64,000 nucleotides of DNA from assembly GCF_001750165.1 (NCBI RefSeq), contig NZ_CP015412.1, positions 744,001-808,000 of the forward strand, in the 5' to 3' direction. Each line of letters begins with the position of its first letter. Position 1 is the stretch's first letter. Source of the DNA: Pseudoalteromonas luteoviolacea (GTDB taxonomy: Bacteria > Pseudomonadota > Gammaproteobacteria > Enterobacterales > Alteromonadaceae). Below the pieces are notes generated by a model that did no database searches, was not told where the DNA came from, and saw only the letters and a program-made list of their open reading frames with translations. A program made the position numbers and the translations under genes. Below are positions 44,406 to 56,600 of this stretch, piece by piece.

Positions 44406-47400
44406 ATGTATAGCAATGAATGTTCGGAATTTGATGTCGCAATTATTGGTATGGCAGGCAGCTTTCCTAAGGCGAAAAATATTCAGCAGTATTGGCAAAA
44501 CTTACGCGGTGGGGTCAACAGTACTCACTTTGCCAGTGAAGCCGAGTTGCTGGACGCGCAAGTGCCTAAAGAAGTGCTCGAAAATCCCAATTTTGTGAAC
44601 GCGAGTATTCAACTGGAAAATTCAGATCAGTTTGATGCCGGATTTTTCCAAGTGTCTCCATCTGATGCAACCTTGTTAGACCCTCAGATTCGTCAGCTCT
44701 TACAAGCGAGCTGGCACACCTTAGAGGATGCAGGATACGACAGCTTTAATTATACAGGTAGTATCGGTAACTTCTGTAGTATGGGTATAGGTGACTACTT
44801 ACAAACATTGCTTAACAATGATCCTGAGTTTGCAAATCAAAACCAGTTACAAACAAGGATCCTGAATGAAAAAGATTTCCTAGCGACACAGATCTCTTAC
44901 AAGCTTAATCTTAAAGGCCCAGCGATGACGGTGCAAACAGCGTGCTCATCTTCGCTGTTGGCAGTTCACTTGGCTTGTCAAAGTTTGATTAGTGAAGAGT
45001 GTGATATGGCACTAGCTGGGGGCGCTCAAGTAGATGCTAATAATTCTAAAGGATATTTTTATACGCCAGGCTCGATCATGTCCCCAGATGGCTATTGCCG
45101 AGCCTTTGATAAAGATGCGCAGGGAACTGTGCAAGGTAATGGTATCGGTATGGTGCTATTAAAAAGGCTATCTGATGCTATTGAAGATGGGGATAAAATT
45201 TATGCTGTGATCAAAGGTACTGCCGCGAACAATGATGGTGCAGATAAAATGGCGTATACAGCACCTAATGTTGACTCACAGCGCGATGTTATTTTAGAGG
45301 CTTTGTCAGTGAGTGATATTGATGCAGATACCATAGGGCTCATAGAAGCTCATGGTACCGGCACACCAATTGGTGATCCTGTTGAGATGACCGCATTAAC
45401 AGAGGCGTATCGTCAGTTCACGCAAAGAAATCAATATTGTGCAATTGGTTCAGTAAAAACTAATATTGGTCACCTTGATGCTGCTTCTGGGATCGCTTCA
45501 TTGATTAAAGCAGCACTGTGCGTTCACCACGGTGAATACGCGCCGAGCTTAAATTATAACGAGCCAAACCCGGCACTAATGATTGAGCAATCTCCATTTT
45601 TTGTTTGCGATAAGCACGCTATGTGGGAGCCAACAGAACATCCAAGGCGAGCGGGTGTGAGTGCTTTTGGTGTGGGTGGTACTAACGTACATGTGGTGAT
45701 AGAAGAAGCACCAAAAGTGGCGGTTAAAGCACCGAGTGAGAAACCATATCATTGCATTCCTGTATCGGCGAAAACACCAAAAGGTCTGGAGGAACTAAAA
45801 GCACAGCTGGCTGATCAGCTTGCAATACAAGATGATATTTCATTGGCGGATGTGGAACATACCTTAACATTTGGTCGCCATCCTTTTGAGCACAAGTTTA
45901 CCGCTGTATGTCAAAATAAGGCGCAATTGATAGCTCAACTTACAGGAGAGAATATAGAGTTAAGCCAGCAATCGGCCTCAACCTCTATGCATGATCTTGT
46001 CTTTATGTTTCCGGGTCAAGGTAGCCAATATTTAAATATGGCACAGGGTTTATATCAAAATAACATTGTGTTTAAGCAGGCAATGGACACCTGTGTTGAC
46101 TTATCAGGAGCGTACCTAGATAAGCCTCTGTCTGATTATATATTTGGCGAAGATGCACAGTTGCTCGGCCAGACTCAAATTACACAGTTAGCAGTTTTTG
46201 CCGTTGAATACAGCTTAGCTAAAATGTGGGAAAGTATGGGGCTTCTTCCTGATGCTGTTACTGGCCATAGCCTAGGTGAATTTACAGCCGCGTGTATTGC
46301 AGAAGTCATGACACTAGAAGATGCGGTTAAACTCATTTTTTATCGCAGTAAGTTTATGTCTGAAATGCCAACTGGCAATATGGTGTCTGTAAATGCGACT
46401 CGCGAGCAAGTTGAACAAGTGTTGTGTGATAATGTTGTTATTGCTGCTGTGAATAGCCCGCAGCATATTGTATTAGCAGCAGATGAAGCATCGATGGCAG
46501 AGCAGATCCGCGTACTGATCAGTCAATCGATGAACTACAAAGAGATTGATACGTCTCATGCATTTCATAGTCCTATGATGGAAGATATGCTCCCTGCGTT
46601 TAAAGCGCTGTTAGATCAAGTCGAATTGCAAAGCCCTACGGTGCCATTTTACTCGACTGTAACCGGTGAATTAGTTGATGATGAGTACCTGTGTTCAAGT
46701 GCGTATTGGTTGGATCAGATTAGGCAGCCTGTTTTGTTTGCAAATTCGGTTGAGGTTATTTCCGATGAATTGAATGCCCCATTCTTTTTAGAAGTGGGTC
46801 CAGGAAGTGCACTCACCTCATTTACTAAAAAAGCATTAAATAACGTACAAAATGCTTTTGCATGCCTTACTAAACATGCTCAAGGGGATGAAGAGCTTAT
46901 GGCTGTGCTCATGGCCAAGTCTCGGTTGTGGCACAGAGGTATCAATTTTACTAAGCCAGATTTTTCACAGGATCAGGCCGGGAGGGTAATTAGCTTACCC
47001 AATTCAGTGTTTCAAACTCGTTCATTTTGGGTTAAAGAGTCTGAAGGAAGTGTTTCGGAGCGTTGCAACAAGCATCAAAGTTTCGATGATGTGTGTGAAT
47101 TAGTCAATTCGAAAAGTGAGAATATTCGTGCGCTCAAAGTAGGTATTAGTTTGGAGTTTGAAAAGTCTGAACAGTACTCTCAAGAGGTCATAGATGCACT
47201 TGCTAAATCTCAACAAGCATTTATTGAAAAATTTGAATCATTGTTACCGCACTCTGGTGCAAAACTAGAAGGGGTGATTGAATCTCAATGGCAGCCTCGA
47301 GCAGAGCAAGCAATGGTCGTAGAGCAAGAGTTAGCAAGCGAAAATACTAATCGTATAACGGCTACGGAATACGCAGCTCCTCAATCGGAGATTGAGCGTG

Positions 47401-47672
47401 TACTCGCTGCGCATTGGCAATTGGTATTGGGCTATCAACCTGTCGGTGTTGATGATGATTTCTTTGATGTAGGCGGAGACTCACTTACGGCCACAACATT
47501 GATGGCAAAAGTGGTAAACGAATTTCAAATTACATTGTCTTTTGAAGACTTAGCTGAGGCAAAAACAATCGAAAAACTGGCCAAAGTTATTGAACTAAGA
47601 AAGTGGTTAAAAGAAGAAAAAGACGATGACTTGGACTGTGAAGAAGAATTAGAAGAGGTTTTTGAAATATGA
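44406..47672 (+). CDS. Type I PKS module: KS-AT-ACP
   Basis: The protein has 1088 residues. The ketosynthase (about 8-430) has Cys180 in TACSSSL, His316 in EAHGTGTP and His356 in NIGHLDAA, so all three catalytic residues are present. The acyltransferase (about 535-840) has Ser622 in GHSLGEF and the HAFH motif, which indicates malonyl-CoA. The carrier has Ser1026 in VGGDSL. There is no ketoreductase, dehydratase or methyltransferase between AT and ACP, so the added two-carbon unit should keep its beta-keto group unless a trans enzyme acts. The protein lacks an N-terminal docking domain; its C-terminal tail is very acidic (DDDLDCEEELEEVFEI) and precedes TubC-docked NRPS3. It is the only gene of the NRPS chain with a normal gap, 16 bp, with GGGGGAAG before the ATG. 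Confidence 0.95.
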   Translation: MYSNECSEFDVAIIGMAGSFPKAKNIQQYWQNLRGGVNSTHFASEAELLDAQVPKEVLENPNFVNASIQLENSDQFDAGFFQVSPSDATLLDPQIRQLLQASWHTLEDAGYDSFNYTGSIGNFCSMGIGDYLQTLLNNDPEFANQNQLQTRILNEKDFLATQISYKLNLKGPAMTVQTACSSSLLAVHLACQSLISEECDMALAGGAQVDANNSKGYFYTPGSIMSPDGYCRAFDKDAQGTVQGNGIGMVLLKRLSDAIEDGDKIYAVIKGTAANNDGADKMAYTAPNVDSQRDVILEALSVSDIDADTIGLIEAHGTGTPIGDPVEMTALTEAYRQFTQRNQYCAIGSVKTNIGHLDAASGIASLIKAALCVHHGEYAPSLNYNEPNPALMIEQSPFFVCDKHAMWEPTEHPRRAGVSAFGVGGTNVHVVIEEAPKVAVKAPSEKPYHCIPVSAKTPKGLEELKAQLADQLAIQDDISLADVEHTLTFGRHPFEHKFTAVCQNKAQLIAQLTGENIELSQQSASTSMHDLVFMFPGQGSQYLNMAQGLYQNNIVFKQAMDTCVDLSGAYLDKPLSDYIFGEDAQLLGQTQITQLAVFAVEYSLAKMWESMGLLPDAVTGHSLGEFTAACIAEVMTLEDAVKLIFYRSKFMSEMPTGNMVSVNATREQVEQVLCDNVVIAAVNSPQHIVLAADEASMAEQIRVLISQSMNYKEIDTSHAFHSPMMEDMLPAFKALLDQVELQSPTVPFYSTVTGELVDDEYLCSSAYWLDQIRQPVLFANSVEVISDELNAPFFLEVGPGSALTSFTKKALNNVQNAFACLTKHAQGDEELMAVLMAKSRLWHRGINFTKPDFSQDQAGRVISLPNSVFQTRSFWVKESEGSVSERCNKHQSFDDVCELVNSKSENIRALKVGISLEFEKSEQYSQEVIDALAKSQQAFIEKFESLLPHSGAKLEGVIESQWQPRAEQAMVVEQELASENTNRITATEYAAPQSEIERVLAAHWQLVLGYQPVGVDDDFFDVGGDSLTATTLMAKVVNEFQITLSFEDLAEAKTIEKLAKVIELRKWLKEEKDDDLDCEEELEEVFEI

Positions 47673-50600
47673 TAGCTATTGAGCAATTGTTGTTGCACCT
47701 TAAAAGTAATGGTATTCGAGTTACCCTCAATGATGGAAAATTACAGGTTCATGCAGGCAAGGGGAAGTTAAGTGACGAGTTAAAGCAGCAACTCAAAAGC
47801 AATAAAGAGCACCTTGTTAAGTATTTATCGAAAAATAATATTGATAGCAAAAAAGCAGTGACTGCAGTTGAAAGAAACGAACAAAGCCCTCTTTCATTTT
47901 CTCAGCAACGTTTGTGGTTCATAGATCAATTGCAAGGTGGTGCATCAGAGTACAACATGCCGATGGCCTTTGAAGTTAAAGGGCCGCTTAATCTCTCTTT
48001 GGTCTCTACTGTATTTTCGCATATTATTGAGCGTCATGAGATCCTGAGAACGGTATACGTTGAATCACAAGGTGAGACAACACAATGTATTCGTCCAATG
48101 TCAGATATAGACTTTCAAATTAATGAAATAGATTTAAAACATCTCACACGTGAGACAAAATCTGATGCGGTAGCTACCTTTGTTGAACGTGATACCTTAA
48201 CGCCGTTTAATTTGGCAACAGATGTGATGCTGCGTGTTAGCTATGTGCATACTGACTTAGACTCTGGAGTGTTAATTTTTAATATGCACCATATTGCTTC
48301 AGATGGTTGGTCAATGGAAGTATTAACCAAAGAGTTCTTTGTGCTTTATGATGCATTTAGCCAAGGCAAACCAAGTCCATTACCTGCGCTTGAAATTCAG
48401 TATGCGGATTACGCTCAGTGGCAGCATACGCATTTAAAAGGTGAGGTTTTAGACAATCAATTAGATTATTGGGTTAAACAACTGGATGACGTGCCGCCAT
48501 TGCATGACTTGCCTCTGAGTCATACTCGCCCTGAGATGAAAGCACATGAGGGTGCTCTCGTAAGTGGGCAGTTATCGGCAACCGTGAGTCAAAAACTTCA
48601 AGCGTTGGCAAAACAATTTCAATTAACCCCATTTATGTTGTTGCACGGCGCGCTTTCCCTATTATTAGCTAAACACAGTAATAATCCAGATGTGGTAATC
48701 GGCACGCCGATCGCAAATCGAACGCAATTAGAGTTAAAACCACTGATAGGTTTTTTTGTTAACACACTGGTTTTGAGAACAGATACTCGACATGCAACTC
48801 TTTCAGATTACTTTGCTCATATAAAACAAGTGCACTTAGGGGCTCAATCAAATCAAGATGTACCTTTTGAGCAACTAGTTGAGCGCTTAAATATTCCCAG
48901 AAGTACAATGCATACACCTTTGTTCCAGATCTTATTGACGACGAATACAGACTTTGGAATGAACACAGGTTCTAGTCACGATGTAATGGCTTTATCCGGC
49001 GTCACACTAGCTGGTTACCAATCAGAGATGGTGCAGGCAAAATTTGATTTAGATATCAACTTACAGGTTAGTCAAGATGGCATAGGTATCATTTGGACAT
49101 ATGACATAAGTCTGTTCGATGAAGTGGTGATAAGTAAATTGAATAATCATCTATGTAGATTGTTAACTGAGTTAAGTGACATTACTAAAGGAGAGACTTC
49201 TCCTCACACGCTGGCAATGCTATCTAAGGAAGAAGAAGGGTACTTAGTCAAGGAGCTTAATGATACAGTAAATAATAATTACCCAACCGATCTCTTCATT
49301 CATGAGTTATTTGAGCAACAGGTTTTAGAACATGCCGATGCCATTGCACTTGAATATGACGATGAGCAATTAACATATAGAGAGCTAAATACCCGTGCAA
49401 ATCAATTGGCGCACTATCTTATTTCACAGGGTGTTCAAGTTGAGCAAAGCGTTGGCATATGTTTACCTCGTTCGGTTGATATGGTCATTAGTGTACTGGC
49501 TGTCTTAAAGGCAGGGGCCACGTATATCCCATTAGACCCTGATTACCCTTCAGCGCGGATCGGTCATATTTTCGAAGACACAAACTTAGGGCATCTAGTC
49601 ACACACTCAAATCTGGTCTCTGGGCTACCAACTGATGGAGTTACACTTTATGAGAGTGATAAATTAAGAGATATATTGCGTGGTTACCCGACGACGAATA
49701 TTACTCGTAGAGTTGGTCATAATAGATCGTCACTTGCTTATATGATATTTACATCGGGCTCTACTGGTAAGCCGAAAGGCGTAATGATTGAACACCAGGC
49801 ATTAGTCAATCATATTGCCGGGATGGCTGACAAGTTGTCTGGTGCATTCAGCTGGCCGAATAAATTGTTAGCAGTGACAACCGTTGCGTTTGATATTGCC
49901 GGTCTAGAGTTATTGGGACCACTTGCTTACGGTGGTCAAGTAGTTCTGAGTACGAGCGATGAAGCGAAAGAACCGAGCAAGTTATCGTCATTACTTACGT
50001 CGAAACAAATCACATGCATGCAGGCAACGCCCGCAACATGGCAAATGCTAGTTGAAGATGGGTGGTCAGGAAGTGCTGAATTAGTGGCTTTGACGGGAGG
50101 TGAAGCGTTACCTCTTAATCTAGCACAGGCTTTATTACCTCGTGTCCATCAGCTTTGGAACTGTTATGGGCCAACTGAAGCGACCATTTGGTCTTTAGTG
50201 AATCAAGTAGATAGACAACAAGTTGAATCGGGTCAAATTGTCTTAGGCGGGCCCTTGGGCAATTATAGTCACTACGTGCTAAATGAGCATGGGCAAGTCC
50301 AACCAATCGGGTGTGTTGGTGAGTTATATATTGGAGGTATTGGACTTGCGAGGGGATATTTAAATCGAGCTGATATGACCAGCCGTGTATTTATTGAAAA
50401 CCCATTTAGTGAGTTTGACGGATCACAGAAGTTGTATAAAACAGGAGACTTAGTCTGCGTACGAGACAACGGAGAAATTGAATATCATGGGCGCGTTGAT
50501 CATCAAGTAAAAATTCGAGGGTTTAGAATCGAACTCGCGGACGTGGAGTCACAAATCTCAGTTGTAAAGGGGGTTGACAATGCTTTGGTCGTGGCAACGG

Positions 50601-53600
50601 AGCTCGCAGGCAGTCAGCAGTTAGTTGGATATGTGAAACCATGCAATGTACAAGGTGAGTCTGAAGAGGCTGAACTGCTGTATGATGTTAAACAGTGCTT
50701 ATCTCGCCAGCTACCGGATTATATGGTGCCAAGTGTCTTGATGATGGTCTCTAATTGGCCACTAACACCCAATGGAAAGGTCGACAGAAAAGCTCTGCCG
50801 CAACCTGATGCTTGTGCGCTTCAAGGTGAGTATGTTGCCCCCAGTACTGCAACTGAAAAAGCCGTAGTCGAAATTTGCTCTGAGTTATTGAGCATAGAGG
50901 CTGTAAGTATCAGTACTAATGCGAACTTTTTTGAGTTAGGTGGACATTCTTTATTAAGTATTCGCTTGGTGTCGAGTATTCGCAAGCAGTTGGCGGTTGA
51001 GTTACCTGTCCAAACTGTTTTTGACGCAGCGACGTTGGCGGATTTATCTAAAGCCATTGATTGTCATCGAGGTGAGGTTGTTAAACCCCCTGTGGTTGTC
51101 ATACCCAGAGAACAAGACGGCTATACCGTGTCTTTTGCTCAACAACGTTTATGGTTTATCGATCAACTACAAGGTGGCACACCTGAGTACAATATGCCGA
51201 CCGTTTTTGAGGTTCAGGGGCAGTTAAACCTTTCTTTATTGACTGAGATATTTAAGCATATTATTGCCCGCCACGAAGTACTCAGAGCGGTATATGTTGA
51301 GGAACAAGGACAGGCCAAGCAACGTTTCATTCCTTCATCTGAGGTTGAGTTTGCGATTAAGGAAATTGATTTATGTCACCTCAGTGGTGAAGCACAATCT
51401 GATGCGGTTAATTCAGCGGTCGAGCAGGATATTCTGACAGCATTTGATTTAGCCCAGGACGTGATGCTGCGTGTCAGCTATATACACAAAAGTGCTGATA
51501 AGGGCGTGTTGATTTTTAATATGCATCACATCGCATCAGACGGGTGGTCTATGGAAGTGTTGACTAAAGAGTTCTTCGCTTTGTATGAAGCGTTGAGTCA
51601 AGGTCAGCCTAACCCGTTACCTGAACTTGAGATCCAATATGCAGATTATGCACATTGGCAGCATACGTATTTGTCTGGGGACGTTTTAGCGCGTCAATTG
51701 GATTATTGGACTGCGCAGTTAGACGAGGTATCGCCTGTGCATAGTTTACCACTGAGCTACCCTAGACCAGAGGTAAAAGAGCATGTTGGTGCGATTGTAC
51801 GTGGTGGTTTACCGGCCAGTATCAGTCAAAAATTACAGGCATTGGCAACGCAATATCAATTAACGCCCTTTATGCTTATGCACGGTGCATTGTCTTTGAT
51901 GTTGTCTAGACACAGTAATAACACAGATGTGGTCATTGGGACGCCTGTTGCGAACCGAATGCAAGATGAGTTGGCCCCGCTAATAGGCTTCTTTGTTAAC
52001 TCTTTGGTGCTCAGAGCCAATACACAACATGCGACTTTATCAGAATACTTTGCACATATTAGGGAAGTGCATTTAGGCGCACAATCCAACCAAGATGTGC
52101 CATTTGAACAGCTGGTAGAGCAGCTTAATATTCCAAGAAGCACAGCGCACACACCATTATTCCAGATTATGCTGACGACGAATACGGATTATGGGTTAGG
52201 TCAAAAAGCAGTTGCTTTACCAGACGTCACACTTGCACCATATACGTCAGAGTCTGTACAAGCGAAGTTTGATTTAGATATCAATATGAGCATCAATGAC
52301 GAGGGAGTCGGGATCTCATGGACTTATGATGTAAGCTTGTTTGATGAAGCGACCATTAAGCGATTTAATGATCATTTATGCAGACTGCTAACAGAGTTAA
52401 GCGAGGTGACTAACAAGCACGTTGCGCCCCATAGTTTACCAATGTTGTCACAACAAGAGACGCAGTATTTAGTGACAGAGCTCAATGACACTGCTTTGGA
52501 TTATCAACAAGATAAGTGTATCCATGAGTTATTTGAACAGCAGGCAATGGATAACCCTGATGCCGTGGCAGTGGTGTTTGAGGGGTCGCAGCTGACATAT
52601 GGAGAACTGAACGCAAGGGCGAATCAACTTGCTCATTACTTGGTCGAGACACAAGGTGTTAAACCAGATACCTTAGTGGGGCTATGTGTTGAGCGGTCGT
52701 TAGAGATGACTATTGGAATATTGGGTATTCTCAAAGCCGGCGGGGCTTATGTGCCATTGGACCCGAGTTATCCTAAAGAGCGCTTGGCTTATATGATAGA
52801 GGATGCCGATTTAAGTACTGTCGTTACTCATTCTATTGCTAAGGAAGCTCTAAGTGATTACAGCGGGCATATTGTTGATCTTGATGTTGATTGTGCGAAT
52901 TACAGTACAGATAATTTGGCGAAGTCTGTATTAGGCCTTCACTCTGCTCATTTGGCATACATGATTTATACATCAGGTTCGACAGGAAAGCCTAAAGGGG
53001 TGATGATTGAGCATGAATCATTGGTATATTCAACAGAATGTCGATTCGAAATATACGATGATTTTTCAAGCTTTTTACTTCTTTCATCAATGTCTTTTGA
53101 TAGCTCTGTTGCTGGTATTTTCTCTACACTGTGTAGTGGTGCGAAATTGTGTCTATTGAGTGCACAAAATAAAAGTAATACTTCATACATTGTTGAACAG
53201 CTACAAACTCATGCAATAAGTCATTTTCTTATGGTGCCGAGCTTGTATGATTTGATATTGAATGAAGTCGATAGCTCATTATTACCAGCATTACGAGGTG
53301 CCATTGTGGCAGGTGAAAGCTGCTCAAAAAATGTCGTGGAAAAACATTATGAAAAGTTTCCTGATCAGCAAGTCACTTTATTTAATGAGTATGGTCCGAC
53401 AGAAGCAACCGTGTGGAGTACAGTTGCAGTACTTAACTGTGACGAAACTGTGAGTATAGGTCAGGGAATACCTGGTAAGTCATTGTTTGTGATGCAAAAC
53501 AATACGCTAGTACCTTTTGGTGTGGTTGGTGAACTTTATATAGGTGGAACAGGGCTGGCGCGTGGTTATTTGAATTGTCCAGAATTAACCGCTGAAAAGT

Positions 53601-56600
53601 TTATTGAAAACCCTTATTACGACGCGCAAAAGCCTAATAGCTCGAAGCGACTGTACCAAACAGGCGACTTGGTACGTTATTTACCAAATGGTGATGTTGA
53701 GTTTATTGGGCGTGTAGATGATCAAGTCAAGATACGTGGCTATAGAGTCGAGTTAGGTGAAGTTGAAAAATATCTTATGCTTGAGACCGGCGTTGAATCT
53801 GCACTGGTGGTCACCAAGGAGCTAGCTGGAAGCCAACAGCTAGTTGGATATGTAAAATCATGTGATGCGTTAGATGGGGCTATTCATGCTGAGTTCCTAT
53901 CAGGTATCAAAACTAGTTTATCAGAGAAAGCCCCTGATTATATGGTGCCAAGTGTCTTGATGATGGTCTCTGAATGGCCACTAACACCCAATGGAAAGGT
54001 CGACAGAAAAGCTCTGCCGCAACCTGATGCTTGTGCGCTTCAAGGTGAGTATGTTGCCCCCAGTACTGCAACTGAAAAAGCCGTAGTCGAAATTTGCTCT
54101 GAGTTATTGAGCATAGAGGCTGTAAGTATCAGTACTAATGCGAACTTTTTTGAGTTAGGTGGACATTCTTTATTAAGTATTCGCTTGGTGTCGAGTATTC
54201 GCAAGCAGTTGGCGGTTGAGTTACCTGTCCAAACTGTTTTTGACGCAGCGACGTTGGCGGATTTATCTAAAGCCATTGATTGTCATCGAGGTGAGGTTGT
54301 TAAACCCCCTGTGGTTGTCATACCCAGAGAACAAGACGGCTATACCGTGTCTTTTGCTCAACAACGTTTATGGTTTATCGATCAACTACAAGGTGGCACA
54401 CCTGAGTACAATATGCCGACCGTTTTTGAGGTTCAGGGGCAGTTAAACCTTTCTTTATTGACTGAGATATTTAAGCATATTATTGCCCGCCACGAAGTAC
54501 TCAGAGCGGTATATGTTGAGGAACAAGGACAGGCCAAGCAACGTTTCATTCCTTCATCTGAGGTTGAGTTTGCGATTAAGGAAATTGATTTATGTCACCT
54601 CAGTGGTGAAGCACAATCTGATGCGGTTAATTCAGCGGTCGAGCAGGATATTCTGACAGCATTTGATTTAGCCCAGGACGTGATGCTGCGTGTCAGCTAT
54701 ATACACAAAAGTGCTGATAAGGGCGTGTTGATTTTTAATATGCATCACATCGCATCAGACGGGTGGTCTATGGAAGTGTTGACTAAAGAGTTCTTCGCTT
54801 TGTATGAAGCGTTGAGTCAAGGTCAGCCTAACCCGTTACCTGAACTTGAGATCCAATATGCAGATTATGCACATTGGCAGCATACGTATTTGTCTGGGGA
54901 CGTTTTAGCGCGTCAATTGGATTATTGGACTGCGCAGTTAGACGAGGTATCGCCTGTGCATAGTTTACCACTGAGCTACCCTAGACCAGAGGTAAAAGAG
55001 CATGTTGGTGCGATTGTACGTGGTGGTTTACCGGCCAGTATCAGTCAAAAATTACAGGCATTGGCAACGCAATATCAATTAACGCCCTTTATGCTTATGC
55101 ACGGTGCATTGTCTTTGATGTTGTCTAGACACAGTAATAACACAGATGTGGTCATTGGGACGCCTGTTGCGAACCGAATGCAAGATGAGTTGGCCCCGCT
55201 AATAGGCTTCTTTGTTAACTCTTTGGTGCTCAGAGCCAATACACAACATGCGACTTTATCAGAATACTTTGCACATATTAGGGAAGTGCATTTAGGCGCA
55301 CAATCCAACCAAGATGTGCCATTTGAACAGCTGGTAGAGCAGCTTAATATTCCAAGAAGCACAGCGCACACACCATTATTCCAGATTATGCTGACGACGA
55401 ATACGGATTATGGGTTAGGTCAAAAAGCAGTTGCTTTACCAGACGTCACACTTGCACCATATACGTCAGAGTCTGTACAAGCGAAGTTTGATTTAGATAT
55501 CAATATGAGCATCAATGACGAGGGAGTCGGGATCTCATGGACTTATGATGTAAGCTTGTTTGATGAAGCGACCATTAAGCGATTTAATGATCATTTATGC
55601 AGACTGCTAACAGAGTTAAGCGAGGTGACTAACAAGCACGTTGCGCCCCATAGTTTACCAATGTTGTCACAACAAGAGACGCAGTATTTAGTGACAGAGC
55701 TCAATGACACTGCTGTGGATTATCAACAAGATAAGTGTATCCATGAGTTATTTGAACAGCAGGCAATGGATAACCCTGATGCCGTGGCAGTGGTGTTTGA
55801 GGGGTCGCAGCTGACATATGGAGAACTGAACGCAAGGGCGAATCAACTTGCTCATTACTTGGTCGAGACACAAGGTGTTAAACCAGATACCTTAGTGGGG
55901 CTATGTGTTGAGCGGTCGTTAGAGATGACTATTGGAATATTGGGTATTCTCAAAGCCGGTGGGGCTTATGTGCCATTGGACCCGAATTATCCTAAAGAGC
56001 GCTTGGCTTATATGATAGAGGATGCCGATTTAAGTACTATCATCAGCCATTCTTGCGCAAGCAAAGTGCTGAACCAATATTCCGGTCATGTTATCGATCT
56101 GGATGATACCAATATTTTCAGTAACTATTGTGCTGATAATTTAAATAAGAAATCGCTTGGTCTACGTACTACTCATTTGGCGTATATCATCTATACATCA
56201 GGGTCGACAGGAAAGCCCAAGGGTGTTATGATTGAGCATGGTAGCATTTTTGCACTATTGTCAGAAATGTCCGGCTGGTTCAAAAATGCGCACTGTGTTG
56301 GTTGGTGTGCAAATTATGTGTTTGATGCCTCATTACAAGGGGTGGTGTTTTTATTGTCTGGACGCCAAGTCGTAATCGTACCAGATGAAATTAAAACACA
56401 GCCAATTAAGTTAAAAGAGTACATTGAATCCTACAATATTGAATTGCTTGATTGCACTCCGAGCTTACTGCAGTTCTGGTTAGAAGAGTGGGGTGATTTC
56501 AAGCCGCCTCATCTACTTATCGGTGGAGAAGCAATATCACAAGAATTGTGGCAAACAGTGGGCGCTTTAGAAAGTGAGGGGATTGAAGCTAAAAATGTAT

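Noticed and set aside
45700..47400. Ketoreductase or dehydratase hidden between AT and ACP of the PKS
   Set aside because: No Rossmann GxGxxG or HxxxG motif is present; the stretch between AT and ACP is too short.
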